NCBI RefSeq assembly: GCF_963678635.1 | Contig: NC_087070.1 | Span: forward strand, 4,808,539 to 4,872,538 | Reading direction: 5' to 3' | Length of the DNA: 64,000 bases | From: Symsagittifera roscoffensis | Taxonomy: Eukaryota; Xenacoelomorpha; Acoela; Convolutidae | Part shown: one piece after another, positions 24,641-36,686 of the stretch | Layout: every line of letters starts with the position of its first letter | Position numbering within the stretch: the stretch's first letter is position 1 | Translations under genes and position numbers: made by a program | Notes under the pieces: generated by a model | Databases searched by the model: none | Told to the model about the DNA's origin: nothing | Seen by the model: only the letters and a program-made list of their open reading frames with translations

Positions 24641-27114
24641 CTATTTTTCTGTCTGAGTGTTTATTTCTTGTTATGTTTAATCTGCGCAATTCGGAATACG
24701 TGGTGGTATAAATGGTGGTGGTGGTAGCGATTGAGCTGTTATATTTGGTGGACTTAATGGATAGGGATGTTGTACACTATTTTTAAGTTTGACTGTTATT
24801 TCAAACTATCATTGAAGACTGTTTTGAAGTAGTATCTGAACGTTGTGTTCTCGGATATCTTCGTGAATGTCTAGTCTATATTGTAATCTAATAAGAGCCC
24901 AACTGTGTAGTCGGTGGCTTTCGTTGTGTTGTCCGAATAATGGGGTAGGTGCTACAAATGTATTCCAAACTAATCGTAGGGGTATGTTTGTTGACTGTTC
25001 TCTGTATCGAGCGTCAAGGTTATTTGGAAAATTTAATGGAAAAAATGATGGTGATATTTGACTTATTGATGGTGTCGAAAGGAGTATTAATGTTTCTGGT
25101 AAGGATGATAATGTTGTATCTGATGAAGTATCTATTGGATCATTCACTAAGTTTAATTTTCCTTGCGGGTAAGATTGTGTTGCCCAATAAGGTAATCGTT
25201 AGGAGGGTTAAAAGGATTTTCACCTATTTGTGCGGATATTTGTGTTGATCCAAAATAGTCTGAGAGAATATTAGGTGTGCTTTGCTAAGAGGTGAGCGTA
25301 GGGGTATCTGGTATTGTAATACTAGAGATTTCTGAACTTGATGGTGTTGGTGATTGAGGTATGCTAAAAGTAACTCTGGGAGTTTAAAAATTTTTGTTTC
25401 TTCTTGGGTGTATTATTTGTCTATTGACTTCAAGTGTATTTTGATTTTGACTGATATGTCTGATTCGATTTAAGTCTTGTTGTAATGTGGGGCACAATAT
25501 ATATGTTGGTTCACTTACGGATGCTTGTCGCTGAACTGGTTCTAGTGGTTCGGATAAGCGAGCGTGTCGTTCAAAAGTATATGGATTGTCTTGAAATGAA
25601 ATACGTGTGGATGTTTGGGGGTTTTGGGTAGTTGTAGGTATTGTTGGATTTTCTTGGAGGTGTCGGTGAAGACTGATTTGGCGGTGGTTGATTGGCAATT
25701 TTGGAAATGTTTTTGATGTATATATTTTTTGATGGGAAGATTTATGTTCATTCTAATATTCTTCGATGAATAGAATTAAAAGGATTGTTGCTAAGGCAAA
25801 TGACACTATTGCCTTCCTTACACATTTGCACATTGTCATTATCAGCGATGATAAAAACGTGATGAAAATTACGAATAGTAAAAAAATATCTGTTCTACTA
25901 AAAAATGTTCGTATCATTTAAATAGACTTTGAATTATCGTACCTGTGGATGTGGTCAATGATTCGGGAAAGTTGTAAATATATTTCAAATAGGATGTAGA
26001 AAATTAAAAATATGTTGCAAAAAATTATTAAAAGAATTATAAAAGCTTCAAATGTTTTAATAAAAAATGTTATTAAAAGTTTAAGTAGAATAAAAAAGTT
26101 TATGAAAAAGTTTATGATTAAAATTTTGAGATTGTCAACTGTTAAGGAGAAAAGCATTTAAGAAATGATTCGTTCGTCGAATATTTTTTGAATTTCTGGG
26201 GCGAAATTCAAGCGTGGTCGGACTATTTATTGATTTTTTGACAAGTGGGTTGAGTTTCCTGAAAAATTGTTTGAGGCTTATTTTATGGTGCTTGGGAGGT
26301 CTTCTTTGCTTTATTTTTTATTTGGTGAGTAATCTGGGATATTTTTGAAATTTTTGTACTTTAGGCTAAATGATCATGGTCTATTTCTACTTTAGGCTAA
26401 TTTGCCAATTTTGGTTTGAGGGTTTTTGAGGGCTGCGTTGGGAAAATATTGTTGATCTTTGCATTATTAGATAGGGGAGGGTTGTAATATTATCGTGATA
26501 TATACTTTAGTTGTCAAGTGTTAGCGAGTTGCTTATTTTTGACCTGGAGGTTGTAAAGTTATAGTTTTAGATATGCCTGGAGGTTAATATCTGTCGGCCA
26601 GTAGATTGGTGTTAGAGATATTGAAGGTGGCTGATTTGAGTGAATCCTATTGGCTGAATTTGAACTAAAATTATTGCGTACGGTTCAGCATGTTATTTTG
26701 AAAAAATGAAGTTTCAAAATGATTGAGAATTTTACGAATTAATAATTTTTTAAAGAACTTAGTTTATTTATGAAATTCAAATTTCTTTAATATTTTAGAT
26801 TGTGGGATGAATGTCTTGTAATTTTTTCGTGGTTGATTTCTAAGTGGTGATGATTCTCTATGTTCGGATTTTTCTTTTTGTTCTTGTGGTAAGATTTTTT
26901 CTATCATTTTCCTATTTTTTCTTTCTTTTTTATATTTGTTTTGGTCTGGTATTTTTGTGTTTTTATAAGTTGTTTTTTGGTTTTGATTTTGCTTATGACG
27001 ATTGTCAACATTTACATTTGTTTCTTGTTCTATTTGTGTATTGCTTTGAACAACTCTTAAACCGGTGAAAGAATATAATTGGATTAATTCGCGTAAAGCG
27101 TATTCTTTCGGTTA
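24641..27114 (-). other. Post-pol region, block C (unidentified ORFs)
   Basis: After the integrase stop comes about 950 bp without clear coding, then four open segments: 26157-25918 (79 codons, almost entirely Ile/Leu/Phe, suggesting one or two membrane helices), 25751-25542, 25698-25384 (104 codons, basic, Gln/Arg/Pro-rich) and 25147-24809 (112 codons). The last is followed in frame by two stops and then a further Pro-rich stretch to near 24670. The arrangement suggests one decayed accessory protein with an N-terminal membrane segment, encoded between pol and envelope. I do not recognise it. Confidence 0.45.
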
Positions 27115-28221
27115 CTAAGGTAGTAAATTGTTACGATGTTGAACAATTTCCTGTTTTGTTAAATCCGTGAGTTTATATGTTACTTCAGTGGGTTTAGCAA
27201 TTATTTGGTAGAGTCCTTTTCGAATTGGTTGTAATTTTTTAGAGATTCCTTTTTGTGTATGGAAATTAGGTATTAAAACAAATGTTCCAATTTTTAAATC
27301 TGTAGCTGGCATAAAACGTGAATTAATATGGTTGTTAATGTTTTGCCTTTGTAACAACTTCTTCGTAACTTTTTGGTAGATTTCGTTGTGCTTTTTATCT
27401 CTATTTCAAATCCATTCGGTATGTGTACCGAAGGCTAATTTGAGTTTTTGTGGGTGATGAAAATGGTCTTCATCATTTCATATGGTGACATTCCTAAAGT
27501 TGTCGTTATTTGTGAATTGTATGATAAGGGAAATAATTTTACATCTGCTGACCATTCTGTGTATCGTGTATCATTTCCATTGATGATACATCGAAGATAT
27601 TCTTGCAATGAACGGTTCATACCTTCGACTAATCCAATTGTCCAAGGTGCATGAGATGTACGTGGTTTATGTTTAATGTTGTATAAAGGGCATAGTGTGA
27701 TGATTTCATTGTTTATGAATTCTGTACCTTTGTCTGTGACTAAGATTTCGGGTAATCCAAATTTAGCTATCCAGTGTTCGTAGAGTGTTGTGTAAGCGTA
27801 ATAAGCATCACAGTGTGGTACTGGGTTAAGTGCTACATGTAAATGCATCAACAATGAACATAATGTAGGAATTTCCTTCAGAGGATGGTGAGATTGGTCC
27901 TTTTGTGTCGAATGAAATTCTATGATTAAAGTATAAACTTTGTCCTTTAAAATCTTGTTTCTGTGCTATTTGTTTTTGATTTGGATAAGGTTTGTTTAAT
28001 TGACATATTATACAATCATTGCATAATACTTTTATCCAAATTGGGGCGTTTGAAAAATAAACGTTTTGTGTGAAGTTTGAGTATGTCTTTTCTGATCCTG
28101 AATGTCCTTTTGTATTTTGCGTATGAGAGATATTGAATGCTATCAATATCATACTCAAGGGGAGACAGGGGAATTTAGAATCATCTAATTGATATTCTAA
28201 AAGATCTGTATTTTCATTCAT
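27115..28221 (-). pseudogene. Integrase, block C
   Basis: Open pieces are 28221-27826, 27854-27435 and 27357-27115. The first contains a zinc-binding domain (HTQNTKGHSG, then CNDCIIC) and the first catalytic Asp region (FDTKGP). The second carries TDKGTEF (second Asp) and GLVEGMNRSLQEYLR (the Glu). The third is a GPY/F-like C-terminal domain with KKLQPIRKGLYQI. A frameshift separates pieces one and two at VDAFT. The order after RNase H supports Ty3/gypsy rather than Ty1/copia. An upstream segment to about 28560 is probably the integrase N-terminal extension. Confidence 0.8.
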
Positions 28222-28757
28222 TGTTGTGTTATTGAAGTTTCGAAAATATCGGAGAAGTGTTTTGTTTCCTAAGATTGTTGTGTCGGCTTTTGCTGGTTTT
28301 GCTTTGTATTTGTGCCTTGGTTTCAGTTGTCTAATTACTGTGTCAAGATTTTGGTATCGCTTTAAAAGTTCAGGTGTAATTTTTTCTGTTGGTGGGAGAA
28401 AAACATTGTCGATTTCTAGTTTTGATAAGGGGATTGTATCAAGTGGGTCATGGAGGTTAAAAACTTGATTTATCGTATATTTTGAGTCATTTGCTTGCGG
28501 TCCTGATAAATTTATTTTATCGGTTGAGTTTTCTTTTTCATTGAATGGAAAAAAAAAAACCTTTTTTTATGCTGTTGTGTTTTGATTTTCTTTTGTTGGG
28601 TGTAATTTTGTACCCATTGTGAGTATGGAATTGGTTTAAACGTAGATGTTCCTAATAAATCAACTTCATAGTGATTATTTGCGCAATCTAGGCAGAGTGG
28701 GAAGTTTTGTAGATTATTTATCTGTGATTGATCAATGTCGGTTTTTACTGCATATTT

Positions 28758-29197
28758 TCACTCTAATCGGGGTGATGTTTCGTCTTTTGCGAGATAGAAT
28801 TTTGTATTTTTTGGTATTTCAATTGTAGTTTTCCGTGTGAGTAATTCTGGTGGTGTATTTCTACTTAATGTATCTGGTAATGCAAGGTTTTTTCCTGCTG
28901 TCCAAACTATATGTAAATTTGAGAATTTCATTAAAATTAAATGAAATCTATAAACTTGACGATTTGGGTTTGATTTTTGCGTAAAAAGAAATATAGTTGG
29001 TTTAGTTGGGTGAGTATCAGAAATTCGTATTCTGTAAGTGTATATATTATAGCTGTACATTCTCTCATTAGAGTTGAGAGTCGTAGCTTGGCTTGTAAGA
29101 ATAATCGGGAATTTGCTGATATAAGATTCATCTTATTTGTTCCACTATGTGATTGTAATAATGCTGCGCCGATGCCAAAATTTGAAGCATCGCACAT
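28758..29197 (-). pseudogene. RNase H domain, block C
   Basis: Pieces 29197-28937 and 29060-28758. CDASNFGIGAALLQ gives the first catalytic Asp and RECTAIIYTL the Glu. The segment expected to contain the third residue (TDQKPI in element 2, near 51960) is missing: the sequence jumps from TIFL to FTQKSN, and the frame also changes there. Both blocks share this. A conserved tail, WTAGKNLALPDTLSR, follows. Confidence 0.75.
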
Positions 29198-29303
29198 TGC
29201 ATAGAATGGTTGGTTTGGATCTGGAATGGTGTTTGAAATTTGTTCTGTTAAAAGTTTTTTAATTTCGTCAAATCGTGTTTGATGTTCAGTGGTCCATTCA
29301 AAA

Positions 29304-30539
29304 TTATTTTTGTTGTCTGAGGATGTTAGAGAAAGGTTTTAAGTATAGTTGCATTTTGTAAACAAATTTACTTAAGAAATTTAATATTCCAAGAAATTCT
29401 TGGATTTTCTTTTTATTTGTAGGTGGTTGTAGTTTTTGGATTGCGTCAATGCGTGATTTTAATGGATTGATAGTGTTTCGTTCAATATTATGTCCTAAAA
29501 ATTTTACGCGTGTTAAGAAAAAATGTGATTTATCTGGGGCTGCTTTCAGATTCTCGTTCTGAAGTATTTTGTGATATTGTTCCAAAACTGTAAATATTTT
29601 GTCTTTAGTGTGTGATTGCATGAAAACATCATCTAAATTCTTGAGTATTTGTGATCCAAAAGTTTTACTCATGAAAGCTGAAAAAGCTGCTGGTCCTATG
29701 GATATTCCATAGAATAATCGATTAAATTCGTATTGTTGATTTCCAATAACAAAATGTGTTAGTCGTCGTGACTGTTCATCTATTGGCATTTGATTGTAAG
29801 CACTAGTCATATCTGCGGTTGTGAAGTATTTACCATTTTTTTTTCTTAAGATAACTTGTATTGGTTCAATGGGCCAATTACATTTTGATTCATCAATTAG
29901 TGAATTGAGATATCTAGCGTCTAAAACTATTTGTAGTGATTCACCTTTTGCTAGAATGGTGACAGGATTGATAAAGGTGTTAGCTTTTGGTTGTTCTTCT
30001 TTATTTACTGGTGATATAATTTCGTATTGTTCTAAAATATTTAGTAATCTATTGACCTCATCGTGTAAGTGAATTGGTACTTTGCTTGCTCTTTGTTTTT
30101 TGAAAACTGCGTCGGGTTTTAATGGAAGCTGTAGGGATGAACTAAATTTTCCAACGTCAAATTTTGATGTTGCGTAAACTGATGAATATTTCATTAGTTG
30201 TTTAATTAATTTATCAAATTCATCTTGTGTTATTTGTGAAAGTTGAAAATTAAACATCGTTAAAAAATTTTGTTGTTTTTCTGTATAATTTGTTATATTG
30301 AATGTTGGTTTGAAACATGGGGTTTTTGTGAAATAATCTGCATTTCTTTTTTCATTACTTATTATATTATTTATGGATAATTTTTCATCAAGAATTGTTG
30401 ATTGACAAATGTCTAATAGCTGTAATATATTACTAACTCTGTATGCTACTTCTTTTACAGGTGCAGTTGTGGCATTCGTTTCACAATATCCTAAGAGTCC
30501 TAGGGGTAGTGTTATTCTATTTGGTGTATTATTATACAA
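29304..30539 (-). pseudogene. Reverse transcriptase, block C (411 codons, catalytic box damaged)
   Basis: An open frame containing the RT fingers and palm: FTTADMTSAYNQMPIDEQSRR (motif A region, with D in TTAD), the RLFYGISIGPAAF motif, and then KNLDDVFMQS where element 2 has an intact ITYLDDIFMQS. Aligning the two shows five residues missing in frame immediately before LDD, including the Tyr of the YxDD box. LGHNIERNTI and the connection LQPPTNKKKIQEFLGILNFL follow. The N-terminal 130 codons are the protease-RT linker. The frame is open, but the enzyme is unlikely to be active. Confidence 0.85.
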
Positions 30540-30722
30540 GTGTAGTGAAATAATAGCAGAATTACTGTTTCTTACGTATTTTATAGATGAAATTGTTATT
30601 TTTTGAAAAAATTGTGAATAGATCTAAATTCGAAATCTGACATAAAAAGTTGTCTATTTTGACTTTTGTCGTATTGATGAACTTGTTTTATGAGAAGTTA
30701 TATTCATTTCCTGATAACGGTT

Positions 30723-31481
30723 TTAGGTGTTTACGTTCTTGATTATAAATAGGGTAGAACTTTGAGAAAAATGGTGGTTGTTTGTATAATCTTTAAAAAA
30801 TGTTAAGGCTGTGTTTTTCACTCTTGTATTTTTATCTTTTATATGGAGTTTACGATTTAAAATGTTTATGGTGGGTATATTTTTGGTGATAATTGGTATT
30901 CCAATAATATTATGTTTAATATCAGTAATATGAAATGTTTGTTTGAATGGTTTGTTTAAAATCTTGTTTTCTTCCATTGTTCTTGTGGGAACAAGGAATA
31001 GTTGAATTTTTCCATAATTTACTAATGTTGATCCTTGTGCTGTTGCTAATTTACTAGATGTCTCGAGAGGTTTCCAATTCGGATGTAGTGTTCTGATTTC
31101 ATTCCATGTAGGGATGTTAATAATATTTGACTCTGCTCCTGAATCGATTAAAAAATCAATTTCAAGATCTGGTGGTTGAAATTCTTTATTTTTTGGTTTC
31201 TCTAAGAGGAATGGAATTGTCAAATTTTTTTCTCTTGGTTGTTCTTTTTGAATGTTTTGATAAATATGATTATTTGAGCATTGTTTTTCGTCATTTTTAT
31301 TAGGTTTAATTACAGTGTTAATTTCGTTTAGTTCTTGAGTAACTTGTGAATTGGTTTTAGTTGGTCCCATATAATAATTATTTAGAAGTTCCAATGGATT
31401 CTCATATATGTGTGAACTAAAGGGTTGTTCATATATGATAGGTTCATAGTCATTTTCGACTGTTATCATATTTACTATCAT
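30723..31481 (-). CDS. Aspartic protease region of pol, block C
   Basis: 252 codons with the retropepsin motif LIDSGAESNIINIP near the middle and an IIGIPIITK flap/C-terminal region. A one-base insertion near 31542 separates it from the upstream piece 31773-31522, which is continuous with it in block B. The active-site DSG is intact here, unlike the DLG of element 2. Confidence 0.7.
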   Translation of the reverse strand: MIVNMITVENDYEPIIYEQPFSSHIYENPLELLNNYYMGPTKTNSQVTQELNEINTVIKPNKNDEKQCSNNHIYQNIQKEQPREKNLTIPFLLEKPKNKEFQPPDLEIDFLIDSGAESNIINIPTWNEIRTLHPNWKPLETSSKLATAQGSTLVNYGKIQLFLVPTRTMEENKILNKPFKQTFHITDIKHNIIGIPIITKNIPTINILNRKLHIKDKNTRVKNTALTFFKDYTNNHHFSQSSTLFIIKNVNT

Positions 31482-31970
31482 GGTATTATCTGTATCACTT
31501 TCACTATCTGTTGATTCACAATTATTGTGGTTTATTGTAATTCATGATTTTCCGTGTTATTAAAACCTGGGGGGTCTGAAGGTATTTGTTCATTTGTTTG
31601 TACTTGATTGATTTGTCGTTGATGCTTTGGTGTGTTACTTCTGTATCGATTTTCAGAATCAGAGTAACGGTTAGTATTCCTATGAGGTGACTGGGAAAAA
31701 TTTCTGTATCTATTATTATAACTTGAGTTTCCATTTCGTGAATTGTTTCGTAATCTGTTCTGATAGTTATCATTCGATCTTTGATAATTCGATCTATTGT
31801 ATGAATTATTCCGTGATCTGTTGTTTGGATAATTCTGATTTCGATTGTTTGAGTAACTTCTATTCCTATTGTTTGAATAGTTTCTATTTCTGTTTTACGA
31901 TGAGTTTCGTGATCTGTTGTTGGAATAGTGTCTCTTCCTTGTTTGATTGGGAACTGGATGCAGAAACAAA

Positions 31971-34838
31971 TTATGTTGACTTTGAATTTGATCGTGGATA
32001 GTTGTTTCGTTTATTCGATCGATTATATCTGTTTTGTGAGAAATTTCGTGAATTTCTTTGTTCAGGTGATGTACCTCTATAGCTAGAGTTGTATGGTAAT
32101 TGATTTCTAGAATAATTTCGATTGCTTGGAAGTGGTTTTCCGAAGCTATTATTACTGATTATATTTTTGTTTGGTAGGTTTTGATCTTTTTTTATGTATT
32201 GATAAAATGACCTATTTGGTTCTTTCTGCTTTGGAGGTTTATTTTGATTATCTTGCTGTTTTTGTCTACATTCGGAGATACTGTGTCCGTATCTTCGACA
32301 ATAGTTACACCATTTTTTGAAAGATGGTTTACCCTTATAATTTGGGTTCTTTTCATAGATGTTTAGAATTTCAGTGATTTTTTCAGATAGATTTATATCT
32401 GATTCTCGTATGTTATTTATATGTGTAGTGTTTGTTTCAATGTGATTAACATACTGTAGTTTTAGATTTTCTGTTTCTTCAGATTTCATTGTGATTTCTG
32501 CTTGTTCTAAATGATCTACTAGTTTTCTAAAATCTAAATCTGGTTCTCGGATTGAGGAAGGATGAGATGATCTTTTCTTTATAGCAATTTTTCTTAATTG
32601 TGGTGTTAAGGGCATCATTAGAATTTATGTCCTTTTTGTATTCTTGTAATCATGTGTATTGAGAGAATATGCTTTTCGAACTAGTGTTTCGATTCTAACT
32701 GCTAATTATTTAATTGTTTCATTTGGTAATCTGCGAATTTCATTGCATAAAACTCTTTGATGTTGTTTGTTTCTTTCAGAATCAAACATTTTTGAAAGTT
32801 CCTGTGTGAATCTTTTCCAATCTGATTTTATGTCTATAGGTAGTACCGAAAACCATTTTTGGGCTGCGCCATCTAGTTTTGTTTGTATTAACGCAGTGCG
32901 TCTAAGTATCCAATTTTGATGAAGTGGTGTATTAATTGGTTCAGGTCCTATATTCAAAATTAATTTTGCTGTGATTGCATTTAAGTAATCTTCTACTGAG
33001 TATTCAGGGTCTGTTCCTGTGAATACCATTAATGGTTTATTTGATGTTTTTGATGATCTTCCCATAAGCTATGGGTTCATTGTCATTTGTAGTGATTCTG
33101 CGGCGTTTGGTATTTGCGAGAAGTTTGTAAGTTGATTTTTTGTAATTTCATGTTGTAGGTAATATGGTAATCCTATTTCTTTTTGCATTTGATTTGGTTG
33201 GTAGGAATGCATAATCATTGGGTTTTGCGATTGTATAGCTTGAAAAGATTGTGTGTTAATTGAGTTTGGTATATTGCATTGGTTGTTGATTCTGTATATC
33301 TGTTGGATTTTCTGGGTAAATTTTTATATTTTGGGATGGTTGAGATTGTCGTGGTCATTGTGTGCGATATTCTTGTGTATATGGTGCAAAAATATCTGGT
33401 TGATAATAATCATCATCATCTGATGAAAAATAATTCGTGTAATAAGGTGATTGTTGTCTATTCTTATTTTGTGGGAAAAATGGGTAATTTTAACTGTGAT
33501 CTTGTGGAGGGTTTGAATTATTTTGAAAATTTACAGAATTGGTTGATGTATTTGGGGGATTCCAATATTGAGAATATACGTGGTTGTTATTTCTTCGTGG
33601 AGGATGATTTGTTCTTAATGAATGTGCATAATTATAGTTATGTTCTGCAAAATTGCTTCTTGTGAATGTTTTTCGTAATTTTGACGGTTTTGTTATTGGT
33701 CTATATGTTTGGTAATCCATACGGGAATACTTAGGAGCAACCGAAGGCTTAACGGTTGATTGTAAAGTTTTTTGTGGTAGTGTTGAGTTTCTATTTTTTG
33801 GTGTTGTAAGGTTTGGATGTATTAGTGAGATACTTTGTTGTGTAGTTGTTACTGTTGTGTGGACTATTTCTTCATTTATGAAGTGTGATGGTGTTTGAAT
33901 TTCTTGTTGTGTAAGATTTCTAGTTGCAATTAGGTTTTCATGATGTATAATTGTTGAATTTAAGATATTATTTTGTGTGTCGGGTAAAAATGTATTACAA
34001 TTTAAAGGTGTTGCATCAATTGTTAGTGGTATTATTTTTACATAATCTGGGTGAAGAGATATTGTATTTATTGCTTGACTTGATGTCTACTGGAAAATTT
34101 AAAAATGCTGGATGAGACCATTCAGGGTCCCCAAACGTAATCTGGTTGTTCTGCAATAACAGTGTCGTCATTGGTACTTTGAGGTCTAAAGTTTTTTCTT
34201 GCTTGTTCAATTAAGTCGATGTTGTGTGTAAAATAATCAATTGTGAACCATGCTAGTATTTTTTGTAAATCATGTTTAGTGTTTCGTGAAACGTCATTAT
34301 TGGTAAAGTTTTCACGACTTGCGTTTAAAAATGTTGAGAATGCAGCGATTTCGTTTCTTACTTTTGTGTATTTTGATGTTTAAGTTGGTGTTGTGCTTTG
34401 AGCTTCTGTTCTTTCTAATATAGATAAATAAGTATAAATTATTGCAAAGACTTCGTTGGTAAATATCGAGTTAGCTCTCTGTGAGTTGTGATATTGTATG
34501 CTTTTGATATATTCTGTGAATACGTTTGAAAATTCTTAATCAATATCGTCTGTTTGGATAATGTAATTATTATGAGACGTTCTTGGTGTACTGATTTCTA
34601 TGGTGTAGATACCGTATTGTTGTGTTAGGTTACATGTTTCCTTTAAATAATGTTCTATAATTTGTCTTTTGATTTTTATATCTGGAAATTCTGATTTACA
34701 TGGACTGATTCCTGGTTCAAACAAATTTACGAGTAAATTTTTTCAAAATCGTGTTTGTCCTCTATCATTTAGTGAATTTATAACGAAGGGAAAAACTGCT
34801 TCTTCATCTGGACTTTCGTCACTTTGAGTGTTGCTCAT
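31971..34838 (-). pseudogene. gag, block C, including N-terminus
   Basis: The start codon used by the MSNTQSDESPDEEA reading is at 34838. Damage specific to this copy includes a change near 34741 that breaks the frame after SLNDRG, a stop near 34538 after DDID, and a stop near 34381 (PT* where blocks A and B read PTQTSKY). Downstream pieces are 34210-34016, 33720-33490, the capsid-like 33065-32706 and the CCHC-knuckle piece 32618-31971. The protein would have formed the particle core and bound RNA. Confidence 0.75.
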
Positions 34839-36290
34839 TTTTTTCATTTGGCAACTGTTAATATATATTTATTAGTATGTCTAATTGGTTGATTCCAATT
34901 GTATAGATGTACTGGTTTGTGTTTATATTTCTTTTTTATTCTGTTTTTTCTTTTTTTTTCGATGAAATTGAAGTTGTTTCTGAATCGGAAAAATTAATTG
35001 GATCCTGGGTTGGATCAGTTTTATTTATTGTGTCTTCTATTTATCTTTTTCGTGTTATTTGTCTTTGTTTACTTATAATTGTTCTTTTTAGTGTTTGTCT
35101 TTTTGTGTGAATCTATTCCAATGTTTGTGTATGCGGGGTTATTACAAGATCGTATTTTTGATTTTCTATTTCACAATAATGTATTACACTTATTTGTTTA
35201 TTTCCTAGGTTTTTCAATGACATAAGGTTTAGGATGATGGATGTAAAATTGTTTTTTAGTCGTTTTAATTTCCTAGACTGTTAGTCGTTACGATTTTTTG
35301 GTTAGCTTAACCTGGGTCTTTTTTGATCAGGGTTGGAGAGAAAAGTATATCAATTCCGAAGAATGACTTGTACTTTCTCGTGGCTAGTCTAAGCTAAGGT
35401 GTTAACTTGCTTAATCTTACTTAACGGTAGTGATTGTGTTCAAGGGTTGGAGAATAGTAAATCGATCCACAAGGTTCAGGTATAATTGGAACGCAAGTAG
35501 TTCGTTAGATACTATTTTAAACTTACTAAGTCTAAGATCTATCCTGGGTCTGGTAAGAGGAGGGATCCTGGGTCTGGTAAGAGGAGGGTTCAAGTGAAGG
35601 ATGAATAACCGATGTTCTTCACTGTTTAGCTTAATTTGAATGGTTAGTATTTTTTAAAAAATTTCTATTAGTCCTGGGTCTTCTGAAAAGGATGGGTAGT
35701 GAATCGACGTTTGAGGTCGTTAGACACTTGTTAAGTGGGTGGGGGAGAACAAAATGTTCTTTTTGATCCAAGGATAGGCCTTGATGATCAAGATTAAAAT
35801 TATAATTTAGAAAATAAATTAGATCCAAGGAAAGCCTTGATGATCTGGTTTAAGATTTAATAAACTTTAGTTTAAGGATATAAAATTTAAGATCTTTTAA
35901 AATAACTGAAATTTAGTAAATTTTAGTTTTGATGATTTTAGTTGGTTTATGATTGCTGTTATGTTTAGGTGATGGAGCTGGAACAACAGAATGATTTTGT
36001 ACTTACTAACAATTTATTGTCATGCTACTAATTTTTTTTTGTTTTCAAAAATTTTTTTTTTCAAATATGTTTTATATAGTACTGCAGAGTTGGAAGGAAC
36101 GATCTGAGATTTTTTATCAATCGTTATTGAACAATAATAATTTTATTCAGCGCCTGAAACATTTATTGAAGTTTTTCTTCAAAGATTTCACGTTTGCAAA
36201 TGAAAATCTAAATTCATTGCTAGTAAAATTCTAAATATAAAAGTTTGTGTTGGCTTTTGCCGTACGACCATGAAACTAAATGGTAAGTTT

Positions 36291-36686
36291 CTATGTAGTA
36301 GAATTAGCTCTCTGTGAGTTGTGATATTGTATGCTTTTGATATATTCTGTGAATACGTTTGAAAATTCTAAATCAATATCGTCTGTTTGGATAATGTAAT
36401 TATTATGAGACGTTCTTGGTGTACTGATTTCTATGGTGTAGATACCGTATTGTTGTGTTAGGTTACATATTTCCTTTAAATAATGTTCTATAATTTGTCT
36501 TTTGATTTTTATATCTGGAAATTCTGATTTACATGGACTGATTCCTGGTTCAAACCAATTTACGAGTAAATTTTTGCAAAATCGTGTTTGTCCTCTATCA
36601 TTTAGTGAATTTATAACGAAGGGAAAAACTGCTTCTTCGTCTGGGCTTTCGTCACTTTGAGTGTTGCTCATTTTTTCGGTTGACAA
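36291..36686 (-). pseudogene. gag N-terminal fragment, unit 2
   Basis: A 131-codon frame from MSTEKMSNTQSDESPDEEA to a stop just inside leader sequence. The frame ends because the unit junction replaces the rest of gag by leader DNA. The N-terminus is acidic and Ser-rich, followed by an FPFVINSLNDRGQTRFCKN segment; no known domain is recognised. Same protein as the pieces at 38159-38554 and 40027-40422. Confidence 0.7.

Larger units (their letters stand above)
24641..34503 (-). repeat. Block C: 9.86-kb gag-pol-post-pol copy next to the leader units
   Basis: This is the only block whose gag is still joined to an N-terminal part (up to 34838). In coding sense it contains gag, protease, RT, RNase H, integrase and the post-pol region. 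At its end, about 24640, the sequence GTATGCTTTA joins the middle of a new gag copy; the normal gag reads GTATGCTTTTGATAT. The junction thus lies at a short shared word. Confidence 0.85.

Noticed and set aside
36022-36234. 70-codon + strand frame repeated at 37890 and 39758
   Set aside because: It lies in the element leader, is AT-rich and Phe/Asn-rich, and exists in three copies only because the 1.87-kb unit is tandem. There is no independent sign of coding.
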